Of a stretch of DNA of 52,190 bases, positions 27,470-37,385 are shown piece by piece. The position numbers and the translations under genes are program-made. The number at the start of each line of letters is the position of its first letter. Within the stretch, counting starts at the first letter, position 1. The notes under the pieces were generated by a model. The model had not been told where the DNA came from and searched no databases. It saw nothing but the letters and a program-made list of their open reading frames with translations. Source of the DNA: Nematocida ironsii (Eukaryota; Microsporidia); assembly GCA_001642415.1 (NCBI GenBank), contig LTDK01000031.1, positions 1 through 52,190 of the forward strand, read 5' to 3'.

Positions 27470-29701
27470 TTATTCAGAATGAAGGCACGCAATACTCTGG
27501 GACAGAATCTTCTTTACCTGATACAGTTCTTTAGAGATATCTCCTTCAAGTATAAGCTTCTGCTTATCAAAGTATATGGATATTTCATCACTTATGATGA
27601 GTTTGTTATCCACTACATCTGCTTTAATCTTTTCATCTATAAATATCTGCCTTAGCTCGCTAAGTTTTGCTGTTCCCACACAAATGCTTTCGCCTATATT
27701 TTCCATCCCATCTATCTCTAGAATTGGTATTTTTTCTGCTGACTGAACCTTTGCCTTAAAGTATCCTATAAGAGTATTTCCCAGCTTCTGCACCTGTATG
27801 TGAGACAAGGCGTCATTTCTGATTTTTAATGGCACTGTGTGCCGAATTCCCTCAAGTTTCTGTCGATCAAATAGCTCAAGCACCTGCATGGATGTTTTTG
27901 TACATGTAAAGTACTCTTTAAGAACCTTTCTAAGAATTGGATCCTCTCCATACACAACTATCTTCTCTGAACCTATTCCAGATAAAACAATCTTTAAATT
28001 GAATATGTCACTTTCGCTTGTAAATAGAAGAGTTTTTATCTGGGCGTATATTTCGATTGTTTGCTTTTTTCTAATGCTAATTCTAAATGCCTTCTTTTGT
28101 ATTACTTCTGGCTTCATAATTACCTCTACTTCCTTTTCTTCTTCCTTATCTTTTTGAATAGACACAGGCTCCCCATAGTCATCCGTTGGCTTTCTTTTTG
28201 CTGGGTTAGGGAACAAAAGCTCACTTCCAGCGCACTTGATATCAAAATCAAGATAGGTTATATTTTCTTCCATTGTTTCTATTTCATCCTGTAATTCGTG
28301 CCAGAATCTATTGAATATCTGCTTTCTATCTTCCTCTTCCTCTGAGGAGTCCTCGATTTTTTGCTTTACCAAGCTGTCTATTTTTTTCTGTGCCTCTTGT
28401 TCATCTTGTTCTTTTTTAGACTTTTTATACTCTGTTTCTATTTCTGTGGTAGAAAGACGTGCATACTTAATTGGAGACAACACGATACTATGGCTATATT
28501 GATATTGTCTAGCTTTCTTAGAGACTTGATTGCAATCGCTTGATGCCTCTTTCGAAATAGATTTGTCATCCGAAATCGCATCGGATAAAGAAGCATCATT
28601 GGAGTTTTTTACTTCTGTGCTACCGCCCTCTTCTGCCCTAATACTGTCTGCGCGCTCTTTATATTGGAGAGAGTCAGACATTTTTAAAATTAGATTTTGT
28701 GGATTTTTTGCTATGCCTGGTAGTATAACAGGAGAAAATCCAGAATTTCCGTGCTTATCAATCACAAATATAATATCTTCAGGGATTTCACAGTCTGCAC
28801 ACTCATTGTAGAATTTTAAATTGAGCAGATTAAATGGATTCTCCTTTTCTTGGTTGAATTTCTGTAGAATTGAGCTGCCTGTCCACTCTAGGATGGTTTT
28901 TACCATGTCAAAATACTTACTCCCATAGAAAGAGTATAGTGCCATCGTGAGCTCTTGAGTATCCTTGTGGTTATAAAGAGTCATGACAATCTCTAGCAAC
29001 TGGGAGTATCCCGTTGGTATAAATACCTTTCCTTTATTATTTATGCACTTAACAATGCAGTCTACTAACTCTTTATCCCTCATTCGTCTAGTATTTTGTT
29101 CTTTAATTACATGTGTGCTATTCACTACTATTCCTAGTGGCTTAGAAATATTTGATGTGTCAAGTCCATCTAAGTGTGCTTCTTTTCTGTGGTTTACTTT
29201 GTCACATATTAGCCACTCCTGCTCATTTTTACGTATTTTCCACACCGACCCACCAACAGAGCTACCGCTGTTAAGTGGCCCAACAAAAATTCCATCCGAC
29301 AGCTCCACTGTCTGTGTGTATTTCAATGGAATTATTTTGTCAAATACCCTGTCCTGCTTGGCCTCCGATGATCCAATAGAGTGAAACTTTTCTAATACCT
29401 TTATTCTTTCTAGTATTTCTATCCGACCCAAAATCTTTATTGGAACTGTCCCATAAATAGGCACATCAATTCCCAATGATTCCAGATGAATTAGGCCACC
29501 CAATGAAGAAATATCACTAGAGCACAATATAATGTGTGTTATACCCTTTAAATACTCTAGATCAGAATAAATATCTAAAGATAAATCATATTCTGTACCA
29601 AAGTTGACAAGAATCCTTAAATTGTCTATTTCTACAATAGTACAGCAGGATTCCAGTGGTGTATTCCGGGGGACATGTACTGCAGTAATTCCGTCTTCCA
29701 T
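27470..29701 (-). CDS. CPSF-100 / Cft2, inactive metallo-beta-lactamase subunit of the cleavage factor
   Basis: The 743-residue protein has the architecture of CPSF-100: a metallo-beta-lactamase fold, an inserted beta-CASP domain and a C-terminal region. The opening strand ILVNFGTEYD and the following VPIYGTVPIKILGRI match the family. Where the active CPSF-73 has HxHxDH, this protein has CSSDISSLGG, so the zinc ligands are lost, as in CPSF-100 generally. A charged Glu/Lys/Ser-rich insert occupies roughly residues 340-470 and precedes a conserved FWHELQ segment. It is expected to pair with CPSF-73 in mRNA 3'-end cleavage in the nucleus. tRNase Z, a catalytically intact relative of the fold, is also in this window. 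Confidence 0.85.
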   Translation of the reverse strand: MEDGITAVHVPRNTPLESCCTIVEIDNLRILVNFGTEYDLSLDIYSDLEYLKGITHIILCSSDISSLGGLIHLESLGIDVPIYGTVPIKILGRIEILERIKVLEKFHSIGSSEAKQDRVFDKIIPLKYTQTVELSDGIFVGPLNSGSSVGGSVWKIRKNEQEWLICDKVNHRKEAHLDGLDTSNISKPLGIVVNSTHVIKEQNTRRMRDKELVDCIVKCINNKGKVFIPTGYSQLLEIVMTLYNHKDTQELTMALYSFYGSKYFDMVKTILEWTGSSILQKFNQEKENPFNLLNLKFYNECADCEIPEDIIFVIDKHGNSGFSPVILPGIAKNPQNLILKMSDSLQYKERADSIRAEEGGSTEVKNSNDASLSDAISDDKSISKEASSDCNQVSKKARQYQYSHSIVLSPIKYARLSTTEIETEYKKSKKEQDEQEAQKKIDSLVKQKIEDSSEEEEDRKQIFNRFWHELQDEIETMEENITYLDFDIKCAGSELLFPNPAKRKPTDDYGEPVSIQKDKEEEKEVEVIMKPEVIQKKAFRISIRKKQTIEIYAQIKTLLFTSESDIFNLKIVLSGIGSEKIVVYGEDPILRKVLKEYFTCTKTSMQVLELFDRQKLEGIRHTVPLKIRNDALSHIQVQKLGNTLIGYFKAKVQSAEKIPILEIDGMENIGESICVGTAKLSELRQIFIDEKIKADVVDNKLIISDEISIYFDKQKLILEGDISKELYQVKKILSQSIACLHSE

Positions 29702-29951
29702 AATTTTTACAAGATTTTTTTATATAAATATATTCAATAAGAGGCCAAGTATAATAACAATCAGAACCATGCCTAAATACATATCCTGTGATCTGGCATA
29801 ATTCTATTCATATTTTTTGCTATATATAAATATAAAATGCAGCAGACTTTCTGTATTAGTACAAGGCACTAATTTTCATAAACACTTTGAGGTATAGATT
29901 CCAGTATTGTTTTATTTCTTGTTATATAATTATGGAATATTTTTATTTAAA

Positions 29952-30842
29952 ATGGCATTAAAGGAGAGTGCGTACATCTTCTACACATTCACCAATTGCA
30001 TCAGTGACCTGGAATTCCTGCAAATAACCTGTAATGAGTTTGGGTTGTATTTATATGTTGAAGAAAATAGAAAAACTGCAAATTACATGATAAGTGGAAA
30101 GACATTTGTAATTGATATTTTCTATGAACGGGAAGAAGAGGCCTGCGCAGAAGAGGGAGAAGATGCCCAGAGCATTGGAAGTAGCGTCATGCAGATAGGA
30201 AAGGAGCGGGTTGAGGCAGCCTTTCAAAGAATAAAGAAAGTAGGAATATCCCTATTAGAGGAGGAATGGTCATCGTACTTTAAACTATGTACATTTTCAT
30301 TTATGTTCCATTTAAAGAACAAAGACTATTATAATGCGTACCGTCTAATAAGTAGCATAATAAAATATGACAGTGAAGAGGAAAATGCCGGGTTTTCAGA
30401 AATTATAAGAAAATTAAAGTTAATTGAGAGTACGCAGTGTGGGCCGTTGGATTATTCATTTTTGCACCATGCGCCCCTTGTTCATCATAAAATAGATAGT
30501 GAAAGCAAGCTAAATAATTCCTTAGGAATATTTTCTTGCTTAGATGAATCTGGTAGGGAGAAACTCTATAATATCACAGATATAAAGAAGATTCCATTGA
30601 TAGGTGTACTGGTTGATGTAATTATTGAGATGTTTATATATGGGATTGAAATATCAATAGAGGAGAGAGTTATTATACCCGCACATATAAATAAAGAGAA
30701 GTGCTGCATTGAGGTAGATGAACGAGGCCAGGTTATAGTGGATGGCGTGATTGATAGGTACAGAACCCTTCTTTTCAAAAGAACAAGTTCGTTATACCAC
30801 GTAATATGTGAGACTGGAGTAGAGGTCGCGCACACTGTGTAA
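29952..30842 (+). CDS. Conserved-looking soluble protein, function unknown
   Basis: The protein has 296 residues from the first in-frame ATG (MALKESAYIFYTF). It is a soluble-looking mixed alpha/beta protein with an acidic stretch (EREEEACAEEGEDAQ) near residues 62-76, a helical middle and a beta-rich end (CCIEVDERGQVIVDGVIDRYRTLLF). There is no signal peptide or membrane span. Codon use matches the housekeeping genes, which favours a real conserved protein over an orphan. I do not recognise the family. Its upstream neighbour, CPSF-100, is divergently transcribed with 250 bp between the starts. Confidence 0.78.
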   Translation: MALKESAYIFYTFTNCISDLEFLQITCNEFGLYLYVEENRKTANYMISGKTFVIDIFYEREEEACAEEGEDAQSIGSSVMQIGKERVEAAFQRIKKVGISLLEEEWSSYFKLCTFSFMFHLKNKDYYNAYRLISSIIKYDSEEENAGFSEIIRKLKLIESTQCGPLDYSFLHHAPLVHHKIDSESKLNNSLGIFSCLDESGREKLYNITDIKKIPLIGVLVDVIIEMFIYGIEISIEERVIIPAHINKEKCCIEVDERGQVIVDGVIDRYRTLLFKRTSSLYHVICETGVEVAHTV

Positions 30843-31122
30843 ATAATAAATGCCTGGTGTAGACAGGATTAGAGAGAAGAATAGATAAGTATATAGATGG
30901 AATTTGAGATTGGATAATATTTAGTAGATTGAAAAATAAAAATATATATTTATGATAATTTGAAGTGTATATAAGAGCAATTTGAAATAATTCAGGCAAG
31001 ATATATAATTAGTGCATATTTATTAGTCTAGTTTCATTATATGATCTGCTAATTTAGTACAAACCGTGTGTTTATTAAGAAATATTATGTGCAAAGCACT
31101 CTGTTGTAATAGGCGCTATGAA

Positions 31123-32481
31123 TCATATAATATTTGTGTTATGTCCTGTCTCTTTAAGGTGCTTAAATAGCTCATTTCTATTTGAAAATGCCTCTTTGCA
31201 CTTTGCACAGGACATTGTAAAGGCAGTTCCTGTTCTTATGTCAGAATCAGTCTCTTGCTTAGATAAAGGCTTCTTATAGCTTTTGTGCTCTTTCTTAGCT
31301 ACAGTTTTTGTCTTCTGCTTTTCCTGCTTTGCTACTGGGTTCTGCTTTTTAGGTATATTTGGTAGATCTTCCATGCTAACAGTGCATTCTGGCTCATTGT
31401 TTCTTTCTGCAGAGTAGTTGAAAAGGTCATCTGCTTCTTTTTCTTGAGATTCATCTTTTCGGGACTTATTTGTCTGTGTATCTTCTTGCTGGGGCATTTC
31501 TTCTATTTTGCACTGCTCTATTTGAGATATAAGCCGTTCTATCTCTTCTGGCTGCATTGATTCTAGCTTTTCCCTGTGCTTTTTGGACTTAGAGTGATTT
31601 CCTAATTGGTTTAAGCTTTTAAATGTTTTATTACATGGCTGACATATGAATATGTCTTCGTCCTTTTCCATCTTTATTTTCATTTTCTCTTCATTCTTCT
31701 TCTTTTTCTGAGTTTCCTGCTTCATATACTCTTCTTCCAAAGCCTTTTTTTCTTCCTCTGTAAGATTATGGTAGTCTGTTATAATAACCCCATTTTTACT
31801 TATTTTAGGCTTAACTATATTTAAATCTATCTTTTTTGGAACTATTTTCAGTCTTTGGTCTTTTCTTTGAAGAACCTTTACTAGCTCCTTTATTTTAGAA
31901 GAATAATCTGCTCTCCGTGCGTCTAACACTTTCTTTAAGTCCTTTTCCACTTCTCTTTTCAATGGGCGAGAATAGTGTGGATAGTTCAAGTCAATGTCAT
32001 CGCAAGTGATATTAAAATGACGTAATGAGGAAAAGTTTGAATAAAACTCGTAGAATGGCTTGGGAAGCCCCTTTGCATATCCAAAAGATGGTGCCCTAAA
32101 TAGACCCCCTCTTGTTATATTTTCGATTTTAACGATCTCAGCAAAAAGATTGTTGATCATTGAATAGTTGCTTTCTTCTATTTTCTCTATTGATTTGGCT
32201 TGTCTAATGAACCCTTCTATATCTATCTCTGGCTCTTGTTTTCTTGTTGGCAGTTTACTTACCATAGATGGCCCTTGCATTAGTGTTTCATACGCTTCTT
32301 TTATTTCTATAAACAAGTCGTCAGAGACTTCTTCACCGCGGGCGCGCGCTGCATCTGGGTGGTGCTGCATGGCAAGTCTTCTGTATGCTTTTTTAATTTC
32401 ATCTTCTGTTGCAGTATTTGATACTCCCAGTACTTCTCGGGGATGTCTTTTTCTTGCGATAGTAGAGGTTCCTTGTCCCAT
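31123..32481 (-). CDS. JJJ1/DNAJC21-like J-domain and zinc-finger protein
   Basis: An N-terminal J domain (about 13-75) contains the HPD triad at 41-43. The next segment [18 protein letters not shown] matches the region after the J domain in Jjj1/DNAJC21, where FY.FW..F is conserved. A charged coiled stretch follows (about 230-280), then a C2H2 finger [11 protein letters not shown]...H...H of the type that DNAJC21 carries, a Lys/Glu/Gln-rich linker, and a second C2H2 finger at the extreme C-terminus (CAKCKEAF...H...H). That order is diagnostic. Yeast Jjj1 stimulates Hsp70 on cytoplasmic pre-60S particles together with Rei1, whose homologue is encoded nearby. The start is placed at MGQGTST, since the frame upstream opens only with a non-ATG codon. 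Confidence 0.88.
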   Translation of the reverse strand: MGQGTSTIARKRHPREVLGVSNTATEDEIKKAYRRLAMQHHPDAARARGEEVSDDLFIEIKEAYETLMQGPSMVSKLPTRKQEPEIDIEGFIRQAKSIEKIEESNYSMINNLFAEIVKIENITRGGLFRAPSFGYAKGLPKPFYEFYSNFSSLRHFNITCDDIDLNYPHYSRPLKREVEKDLKKVLDARRADYSSKIKELVKVLQRKDQRLKIVPKKIDLNIVKPKISKNGVIITDYHNLTEEEKKALEEEYMKQETQKKKKNEEKMKIKMEKDEDIFICQPCNKTFKSLNQLGNHSKSKKHREKLESMQPEEIERLISQIEQCKIEEMPQQEDTQTNKSRKDESQEKEADDLFNYSAERNNEPECTVSMEDLPNIPKKQNPVAKQEKQKTKTVAKKEHKSYKKPLSKQETDSDIRTGTAFTMSCAKCKEAFSNRNELFKHLKETGHNTNII

Positions 32482-32612
32482 AAACAATAATACAGTATAG
32501 AACAGAATAAATATAAAAAATATATAAATCCGGTAAGAATTATAGAATATCTAAGAACTTTTAAAAAGGTGGGTGTGCCTGGGTTTCTGGTTTTATTGTA
32601 TATTTTTTATTA

Positions 32613-32623
32613 TTTCGGGTTAG
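32613..32623 (-). promoter_or_regulatory. ATAACCCGAAA-like motif, one mismatch
   Basis: TTTCGGGTTAG on the plus strand, about 130 bp upstream of the JJJ1-like start. Confidence 0.45.
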
Positions 32624-33108
32624 ATATAGATAGTTTATATTGTGGTATGCGGCTATTTATATATATATATGCTCAAATTGAATTTAAGAGATATAGTGTC
32701 TTAATTGGTTTGTAGCTTTTTCTTTTAGTTATTTGCGTATACAAAAGTTATTTGTTCTTTCTATACACATATATTTGTTTTTAAATAGTTGTTCATTTGT
32801 TTTTTATTTTGAGGTATTTTATGATAATCAAGAAAATATAAAACCCATCATCAATTTAGAAAAATATATATGGACTATGTTAAGTTTAAGAAAGAATAAG
32901 CACAGACAGCTGTGTGTCTACATAGAAAATAAACATGTAAAAACAGCCATACAGAGCTTGTGAAAAATTATTCTTTAATAAATAGAAAATGCAATAGTGC
33001 ATACTTTCTACTCTAAATGCACATAGAATTTAAATAGCTACTATTTAAATATAAATTATTTACAAAAAACTTGCTCTTCACATAAATAAGATTAGATCAT
33101 TTAAGGGT

Positions 33109-33119
33109 TATCGGGTTAT
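33109..33119 (-). promoter_or_regulatory. ATAACCCGAAA-like motif, one mismatch
   Basis: TATCGGGTTAT on the plus strand, directly next to a further GGGTTA (33105-33110), giving two adjacent AACCC units on the minus strand. Confidence 0.4.
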
Positions 33120-33349
33120 AATGTATACGCTGTATATATTATATCATACATATATTTATGGCAGGCTCTAAAAATTAAACATAAAATTATAGATGCCATT
33201 GGGCACAGAAAGTGTTTATCTAGCAGTGTACTAAAAGCCGAGAAACCCCATCATATTTAGTGTCTATTTCCACATAGAGTATGTTTAAAGCACTAATATA
33301 TATTTTAGTTTAAATTCAAATAATTTTAGCAAAAATATTTCAGATAAAT

Positions 33350-33619
33350 ATGCAGCTTATAGTGAGAAAACTGAGTAAATATAGGATACTAATAGCACTT
33401 ATACTAACGCTCGGGCTAGTTCTAGGAAGCAGGGAATACGCGATAGGAGGGAACTCTCCAGCCGAACCACAGAAAAAAAAGGACGACGCTGAAGAGAGTG
33501 AAGATGAGAGCTTTTCATTATGGAAGAATTCAAATGCCCAGAAGGCATTACCAGAGTATAGAGACAGTTATTCTAGTGATATAAACAAGTACGCATATCC
33601 ATACCGTATGGTATTCTAA
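33350..33619 (+). CDS. Short secreted or single-span membrane protein, unknown
   Basis: The protein has 89 residues. A basic start (VRKLSKYR) is followed by a hydrophobic core (about 13-27, ILIALILTLGLVLGS), i.e. a signal peptide or anchor. The remainder is highly polar: a Lys/Asp/Glu stretch (KKKDDAEESEDES) and a Tyr-rich C-terminus ending YAYPYRMVF. No family was recognised. The relatively GC-rich codons and clear segment structure favour a real gene over a random ORF. Its function cannot be inferred. Confidence 0.5.
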   Translation: MQLIVRKLSKYRILIALILTLGLVLGSREYAIGGNSPAEPQKKKDDAEESEDESFSLWKNSNAQKALPEYRDSYSSDINKYAYPYRMVF

Positions 33620-33991
33620 AAATGGTAAAGATTTCCTGTATCTAAAAGCAATATAAAAATTACTACATGCTTATTTAAAAAGAATATGTGTGCGTTATAT
33701 ATTAATTATATTAAATACCATATAAATATGTTCTTTTCATTTTTAATCACATCGTGCGACTTTTTATGCTGTTTTATGTTAAAATTCTAGCATTTCTAAT
33801 AAGTGAATCAAACTTGGCAAAGCCTATTCTTTATAATAGAAAGGTAATTCTAGTATAGAGTCATAGGTTCAAATAGCACACATAGAGTCAAATAAAGCAA
33901 TCTAGGATTTAAAAAAACTAAAATATACGAACTTCTGAATTCTATTTTCCACTCTCTTATTGAATTCTTTTTGCAATGTTTACAAAACAAT
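33620..33991. other. Intergenic region
   Basis: AT-rich gap with no recognisable element. A GGTTCAAAT at about 33867 resembles a tRNA B-box, but no cloverleaf can be drawn around it. Confidence 0.45.
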
Positions 33992-34549
33992 ATGGCAGTA
34001 TTCAGGACAGGACCATTAAGGCAACAATCGGTTAGAAGACTAGCAGCGGAGTATATGCAGCTGAAAAATGATCCAGATACAAAGTGGTTTGAAATAGATC
34101 CAGAGCCAGAAGATTTTATACCATTTTCTGACAGTAATATTGAATATGTAAGAAAGTGGGAAATAACTATAACTGGATTTAAAGATACAGTCTATGAGGG
34201 ATACTCCCTAAAGGCAGACATTTACTTCCCGTCTGACTATCCTTTGTCCCCACCAAGAGTCATGTTTACTACAAAAATGTACCACCCTAATATATATAAT
34301 GATGGAAGGGTATGCATTTCTATTTTGCATACTGCACAATCAGACCCGCACTCTGATGAACTGGACACAGAGCAGTGGACTCCGGTTCTTTCTGTAAGAA
34401 CAATTCTTCTATCAATTATGCTTCTTTTAAATGAGCCCAATCCAGATTCGCCTGCCAATTTAGATGCTGCTTTGCATTTTAGAAGAAATAGAGCAGACTA
34501 TGAGGAGTACGTTAAAACAAAAATATTAGGTGTACACTACTATGAATAG
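33992..34549 (+). CDS. Ubiquitin-conjugating enzyme E2, CDC34/UBE2R-like
   Basis: The 185-residue protein is a complete UBC fold with HPNIYNDGRVCIS, the active-site Cys being C108. After the Cys comes the acidic-loop insertion found only in the Cdc34, Ubc7 and UBE2G groups (SDPHSDELDTEQWTP). The following SPANLDAALHFRRN resembles the Cdc34 form more than the Ubc7 form. Cdc34 works with SCF ligases to build Lys48 chains on cell-cycle regulators. The long acidic C-terminal tail of yeast Cdc34 is absent. The start is the ATG of MAVFRTG; upstream the frame is open only from a non-ATG codon. Confidence 0.9.
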   Translation: MAVFRTGPLRQQSVRRLAAEYMQLKNDPDTKWFEIDPEPEDFIPFSDSNIEYVRKWEITITGFKDTVYEGYSLKADIYFPSDYPLSPPRVMFTTKMYHPNIYNDGRVCISILHTAQSDPHSDELDTEQWTPVLSVRTILLSIMLLLNEPNPDSPANLDAALHFRRNRADYEEYVKTKILGVHYYE

Positions 34550-34626
34550 GTCATAAAGTGCCGGAGAGATCTATTCATGTAGAAACCGCCGATTAAAATA
34601 TTTAATAAATAATTATTAGCGGAAAG

Positions 34627-34800
34627 ATGAAGAATTTTAAAACTACACTTAAGGAAGAGACTAATTTAATTATGAACAGAATTAAGAAGAATTCTATCAG
34701 CCTGGCACTCACGCAGTCAAATGAGGGGGTGGTCATTTCTGAAGAAATGGAGATTCCCCACGTACTTAAACTATTGAACGACCTCAAAAATAAAAAATGA
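34627..34800 (+). CDS. Small ORF (57 aa) overlapping the next gene by ATGA
   Basis: The ORF runs from ATG to TGA and encodes a charged, helix-prone peptide beginning MKNFKTTLKEE and ending LLNDLKNKK. Base composition is closer to the neighbouring genes than to intergenic DNA. Its last four bases ATGA contain the start codon of the following ORF in another frame. It could be a separate short protein, an upstream ORF of the next gene, or the N-terminal part of one protein split by a frameshift or sequencing error. I cannot choose from the sequence. Confidence 0.4.
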   Translation: MKNFKTTLKEETNLIMNRIKKNSISLALTQSNEGVVISEEMEIPHVLKLLNDLKNKK

Positions 34801-35105
34801 GCGACGAGACAACAGAGACTTTTAAGAAAAGAATAAACAATGCAATAAATACGATAGGAAACATATTTGGGTATGAAGCGAAACTAAAGGGGGGAAACAC
34901 AGTAATTATTAGATCTCTTTATGCGTTTGATGAAGATGATGTTTTCATTCTTATAATAAGCGAGGAGGGCATTCGCCTGGAAAGAAATGCATATTTAAAG
35001 AAATTTGAGAAAGAGAAAAAGCTGTACTTAGACCACGGGAAGTCCATAGGTGCTTTTCTATCTGCTGTTACTCTTTCTTTATTTGAGCAAAATACATTCC
35101 AATAA
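34797..35105 (+). CDS. Small protein, possible Spc25-type RWD domain
   Basis: The 102-residue protein opens with a helix (about 5-24) and continues with beta-type strands (AKLKGGNTVIIRS, then DDVFILIISEEGIRLE). It ends with helices holding GKSIGAFLSAVTLSLFEQN. This order, including a terminal helix pattern like RDFSAFLKxMRKAF, resembles the C-terminal RWD domain of the kinetochore protein Spc25, here with almost no coiled coil. The resemblance is by eye and weak. The gene begins inside the stop codon of the preceding 57-aa ORF (ATGA overlap). If the two are one protein, the joined length would be about 160 residues with an N-terminal helical segment, closer to an Spc25 layout. Confidence 0.6.
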   Translation: MSDETTETFKKRINNAINTIGNIFGYEAKLKGGNTVIIRSLYAFDEDDVFILIISEEGIRLERNAYLKKFEKEKKLYLDHGKSIGAFLSAVTLSLFEQNTFQ

Positions 35106-35382
35106 ATACTAAATCTACTATACTTCTTATATTACCGGACGTGTACTATAATCTGAAAAATCTATTAACAACAAGAAGACGTCTAAAATAAAAGTAGTTA
35201 AACATATGATTATAGAAATTTATAGCAAATTTGTATATAAAAAGCGATCTATACGGAACAAATCTATTTATTTCTAATATAATGTATTTATTAAGCAGTA
35301 AATGTTTTATTATAGGTACAGAATATTTTCTGTTTATTAGCTCCTATTAAATTCTATTTATTTCTTAAAAATTTAAAACTTT

Positions 35383-36858
35383 ATGAATATAGAAGAAGGG
35401 GTCAGAGATGCCATGAAGAAAAGAAATTACAAAAAAGCAGAAGCTCTCTTTTCTAAGAACCTGAATGATTCATTCTCAATTGAATTGTATACAGAGTATT
35501 TGATATTTATTAATACAACAAATAAGGATCAGTTGAAGGACGCACTGGCATTCGCCTACAATCATACACTATATAATATAGACAGTCTAGATATTAAGAT
35601 CCAGTATTTAGAATCGTTAATGGAGGAAGGCGACTATGATAAAGTGAAAGAAACATATACGAATATATTGGACATTCCGATTAAGAAGATAGATACAATA
35701 GTAGAGCTATACAAGAACTTTGAAAACACAAAAAGTAAATTGAAAAGAAAGGATACAGACCTCGTATCAAAGGAAATAGCAGCTATAGAAGAATCAAAGA
35801 CTTTACACAAGCTCAATCAGATTCAGGCCCTAGAATACTTTTTACTGCAGTACAAAAATAACTATCCTATTTATACTATAGAATATATATTATATAATGT
35901 AGACTATGTACTGAATAATAGTAAAATAAAGAATAGAAGTAGAAATAAGGTGTTGTTTTATAAGATACTGGTCTTGTCAAAAAAGATTGATAAGAAAAAT
36001 ATTATAGATAAGAGTAGTAAGAAAATAGTTTCAGCACGAGGGGTGTCAGAGAAAAATCAGAGGATAGGAGAAATGCTTTGGAATGAAATACGAGAAACTA
36101 GAGATATACTTCCTCTTTTACCGCTGTTAATAACGTACTCCTTTGACATTGATGCGATATTAGAAATTGCACCACCAGGCATAACAAAAAAAAGTGAGTC
36201 ATTTTACTTGATTCTGTTTGGTGCTATTTTACGGCATCGAGGGCTGGAGGGTATGCGAAAATATTTGATTAAATTTACAAAGGAAAGAAAAATTGGATGG
36301 ATATCGTATAATTTCTGTGCGCGGGTAGAGGCACTCATTGGGGGAGGAAATAAGTATGCGGGGGGAATTCTTCTTACAGCATTAAAAATGTTTATAAAGA
36401 AGGAAGAGAGTAAGTATTATATGTCTGCAGATGAAAATGCATATAAGCTGACGGTTCATGGGACGCAGCTGCTTCTTTCTCTGGGTGATGTGCAGAGAGC
36501 TCATATACTAACGGAGCTGTATAACAAAGAAAAAGAAAAAAGTGATGGGAAACCTGGCCTTTTTGAGTTTAAAGAGCGTGATGAAGAGAAAGACCCAAAG
36601 CTAATAATGGTTAAGCACCAGATGCTGTATGAGTCAGGGTTCTCTGCACTTTTAACAATTTCAAATATGTATAGTTATAGTGAGTTATTTGAGTTCTTGT
36701 GCCGAGTCTATCGAATAGAGGACGAAGAAGACATACCAATACCTCCTGTGCTGAAAAAGCTACTAGGCGACCTTCCAAAAATAAGAGAAACTCAGAATAT
36801 CTTTAGTGGTGTAGATATTAACAGCATAATCAGTATGCTGATAGAAATAGAGATATGA
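35383..36858 (+). CDS. RNA14/CstF-77-like HAT-repeat protein
   Basis: The protein is 491 residues, all helical, with HAT/TPR-like repeats from the N-terminus (ELYTEYLIFI at about 35-44). The middle segment GLEGMRKYLIKFTKERKI corresponds to the CstF-77 repeat in which neighbouring helices list YNFCARVEALIGG. The C-terminal 40 residues run PPVLKKLLGDLP...FSGVDINSIISML, matching the short conserved tail of CstF-77/Rna14 (PP.V..LL..LP then VD.L..L). Rna14 is a dimeric scaffold of the mRNA 3'-end cleavage machinery. The protein is shorter than yeast Rna14 (677). CPSF-100 of the same pathway is also in the window. Confidence 0.65.
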   Translation: MNIEEGVRDAMKKRNYKKAEALFSKNLNDSFSIELYTEYLIFINTTNKDQLKDALAFAYNHTLYNIDSLDIKIQYLESLMEEGDYDKVKETYTNILDIPIKKIDTIVELYKNFENTKSKLKRKDTDLVSKEIAAIEESKTLHKLNQIQALEYFLLQYKNNYPIYTIEYILYNVDYVLNNSKIKNRSRNKVLFYKILVLSKKIDKKNIIDKSSKKIVSARGVSEKNQRIGEMLWNEIRETRDILPLLPLLITYSFDIDAILEIAPPGITKKSESFYLILFGAILRHRGLEGMRKYLIKFTKERKIGWISYNFCARVEALIGGGNKYAGGILLTALKMFIKKEESKYYMSADENAYKLTVHGTQLLLSLGDVQRAHILTELYNKEKEKSDGKPGLFEFKERDEEKDPKLIMVKHQMLYESGFSALLTISNMYSYSELFEFLCRVYRIEDEEDIPIPPVLKKLLGDLPKIRETQNIFSGVDINSIISMLIEIEI

Positions 36859-37385
36859 TGATTTGGCTTCTATTTTCATCTCTAAAAGAATAAAATCCTC
36901 TGCATCTTTAAAGCAAGCATGCTTATTGCACTATGATGGTGAATTTAAAGAGTCTATTACTATTTGTAAAAACAGATAGAAAGTAATTATGGTTAGAAAA
37001 TTTATATAAAAAAGGACTATGGTGAGAGCCTGCTGCAAGTTAAAAGCACTGAAAATATTCAAAATTAGAAATACTTGTATGCTATTGATGTGTTTTTATT
37101 GCACTATGTATTATTATATATACCTCAAAGTAATATATATAGCAGTGAGGATATGATAGGGCATAAACTTCCAGGAAGGCAGAATAGTAAATAAAAATAA
37201 GGCAGAAGAATAGAGCCCGTTTAAAATATAGTAAACATAGCAGAAAAAACCGTGTGCTGTATTATATTTATTTCTTTGGGAAGCATTTATAGATTGGGAG
37301 AATAAAAATATTCAAATTTGCATAGCGGCCAATGGTTAGCTTGCATTCCCACATGCTTGATTTTGTTTCATGCCGATTGGTTTTT
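36859..37385. other. Intergenic region
   Basis: AT-rich gap; no element recognised. The frame of the next gene is open from an ATG at 37332, but the protein resembles its family only from 37386. Confidence 0.45.

Larger units (their letters stand above)
32482..33349. other. Divergent intergenic region
   Basis: AT-rich gap with two near-consensus ATAACCCGAAA sites (32613-32623 and 33109-33119). A 76-codon open frame at 32733-32963 is AT-type sequence without family signal and is not called. Confidence 0.5.

Noticed and set aside
32733..32963. 76-codon plus-strand frame
   Set aside because: No family signal and AT-type composition between two motif sites.
33860..33890. GGTTCAAAT resembling a tRNA B-box
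   Set aside because: No A-box at proper distance and no complementary acceptor stem.
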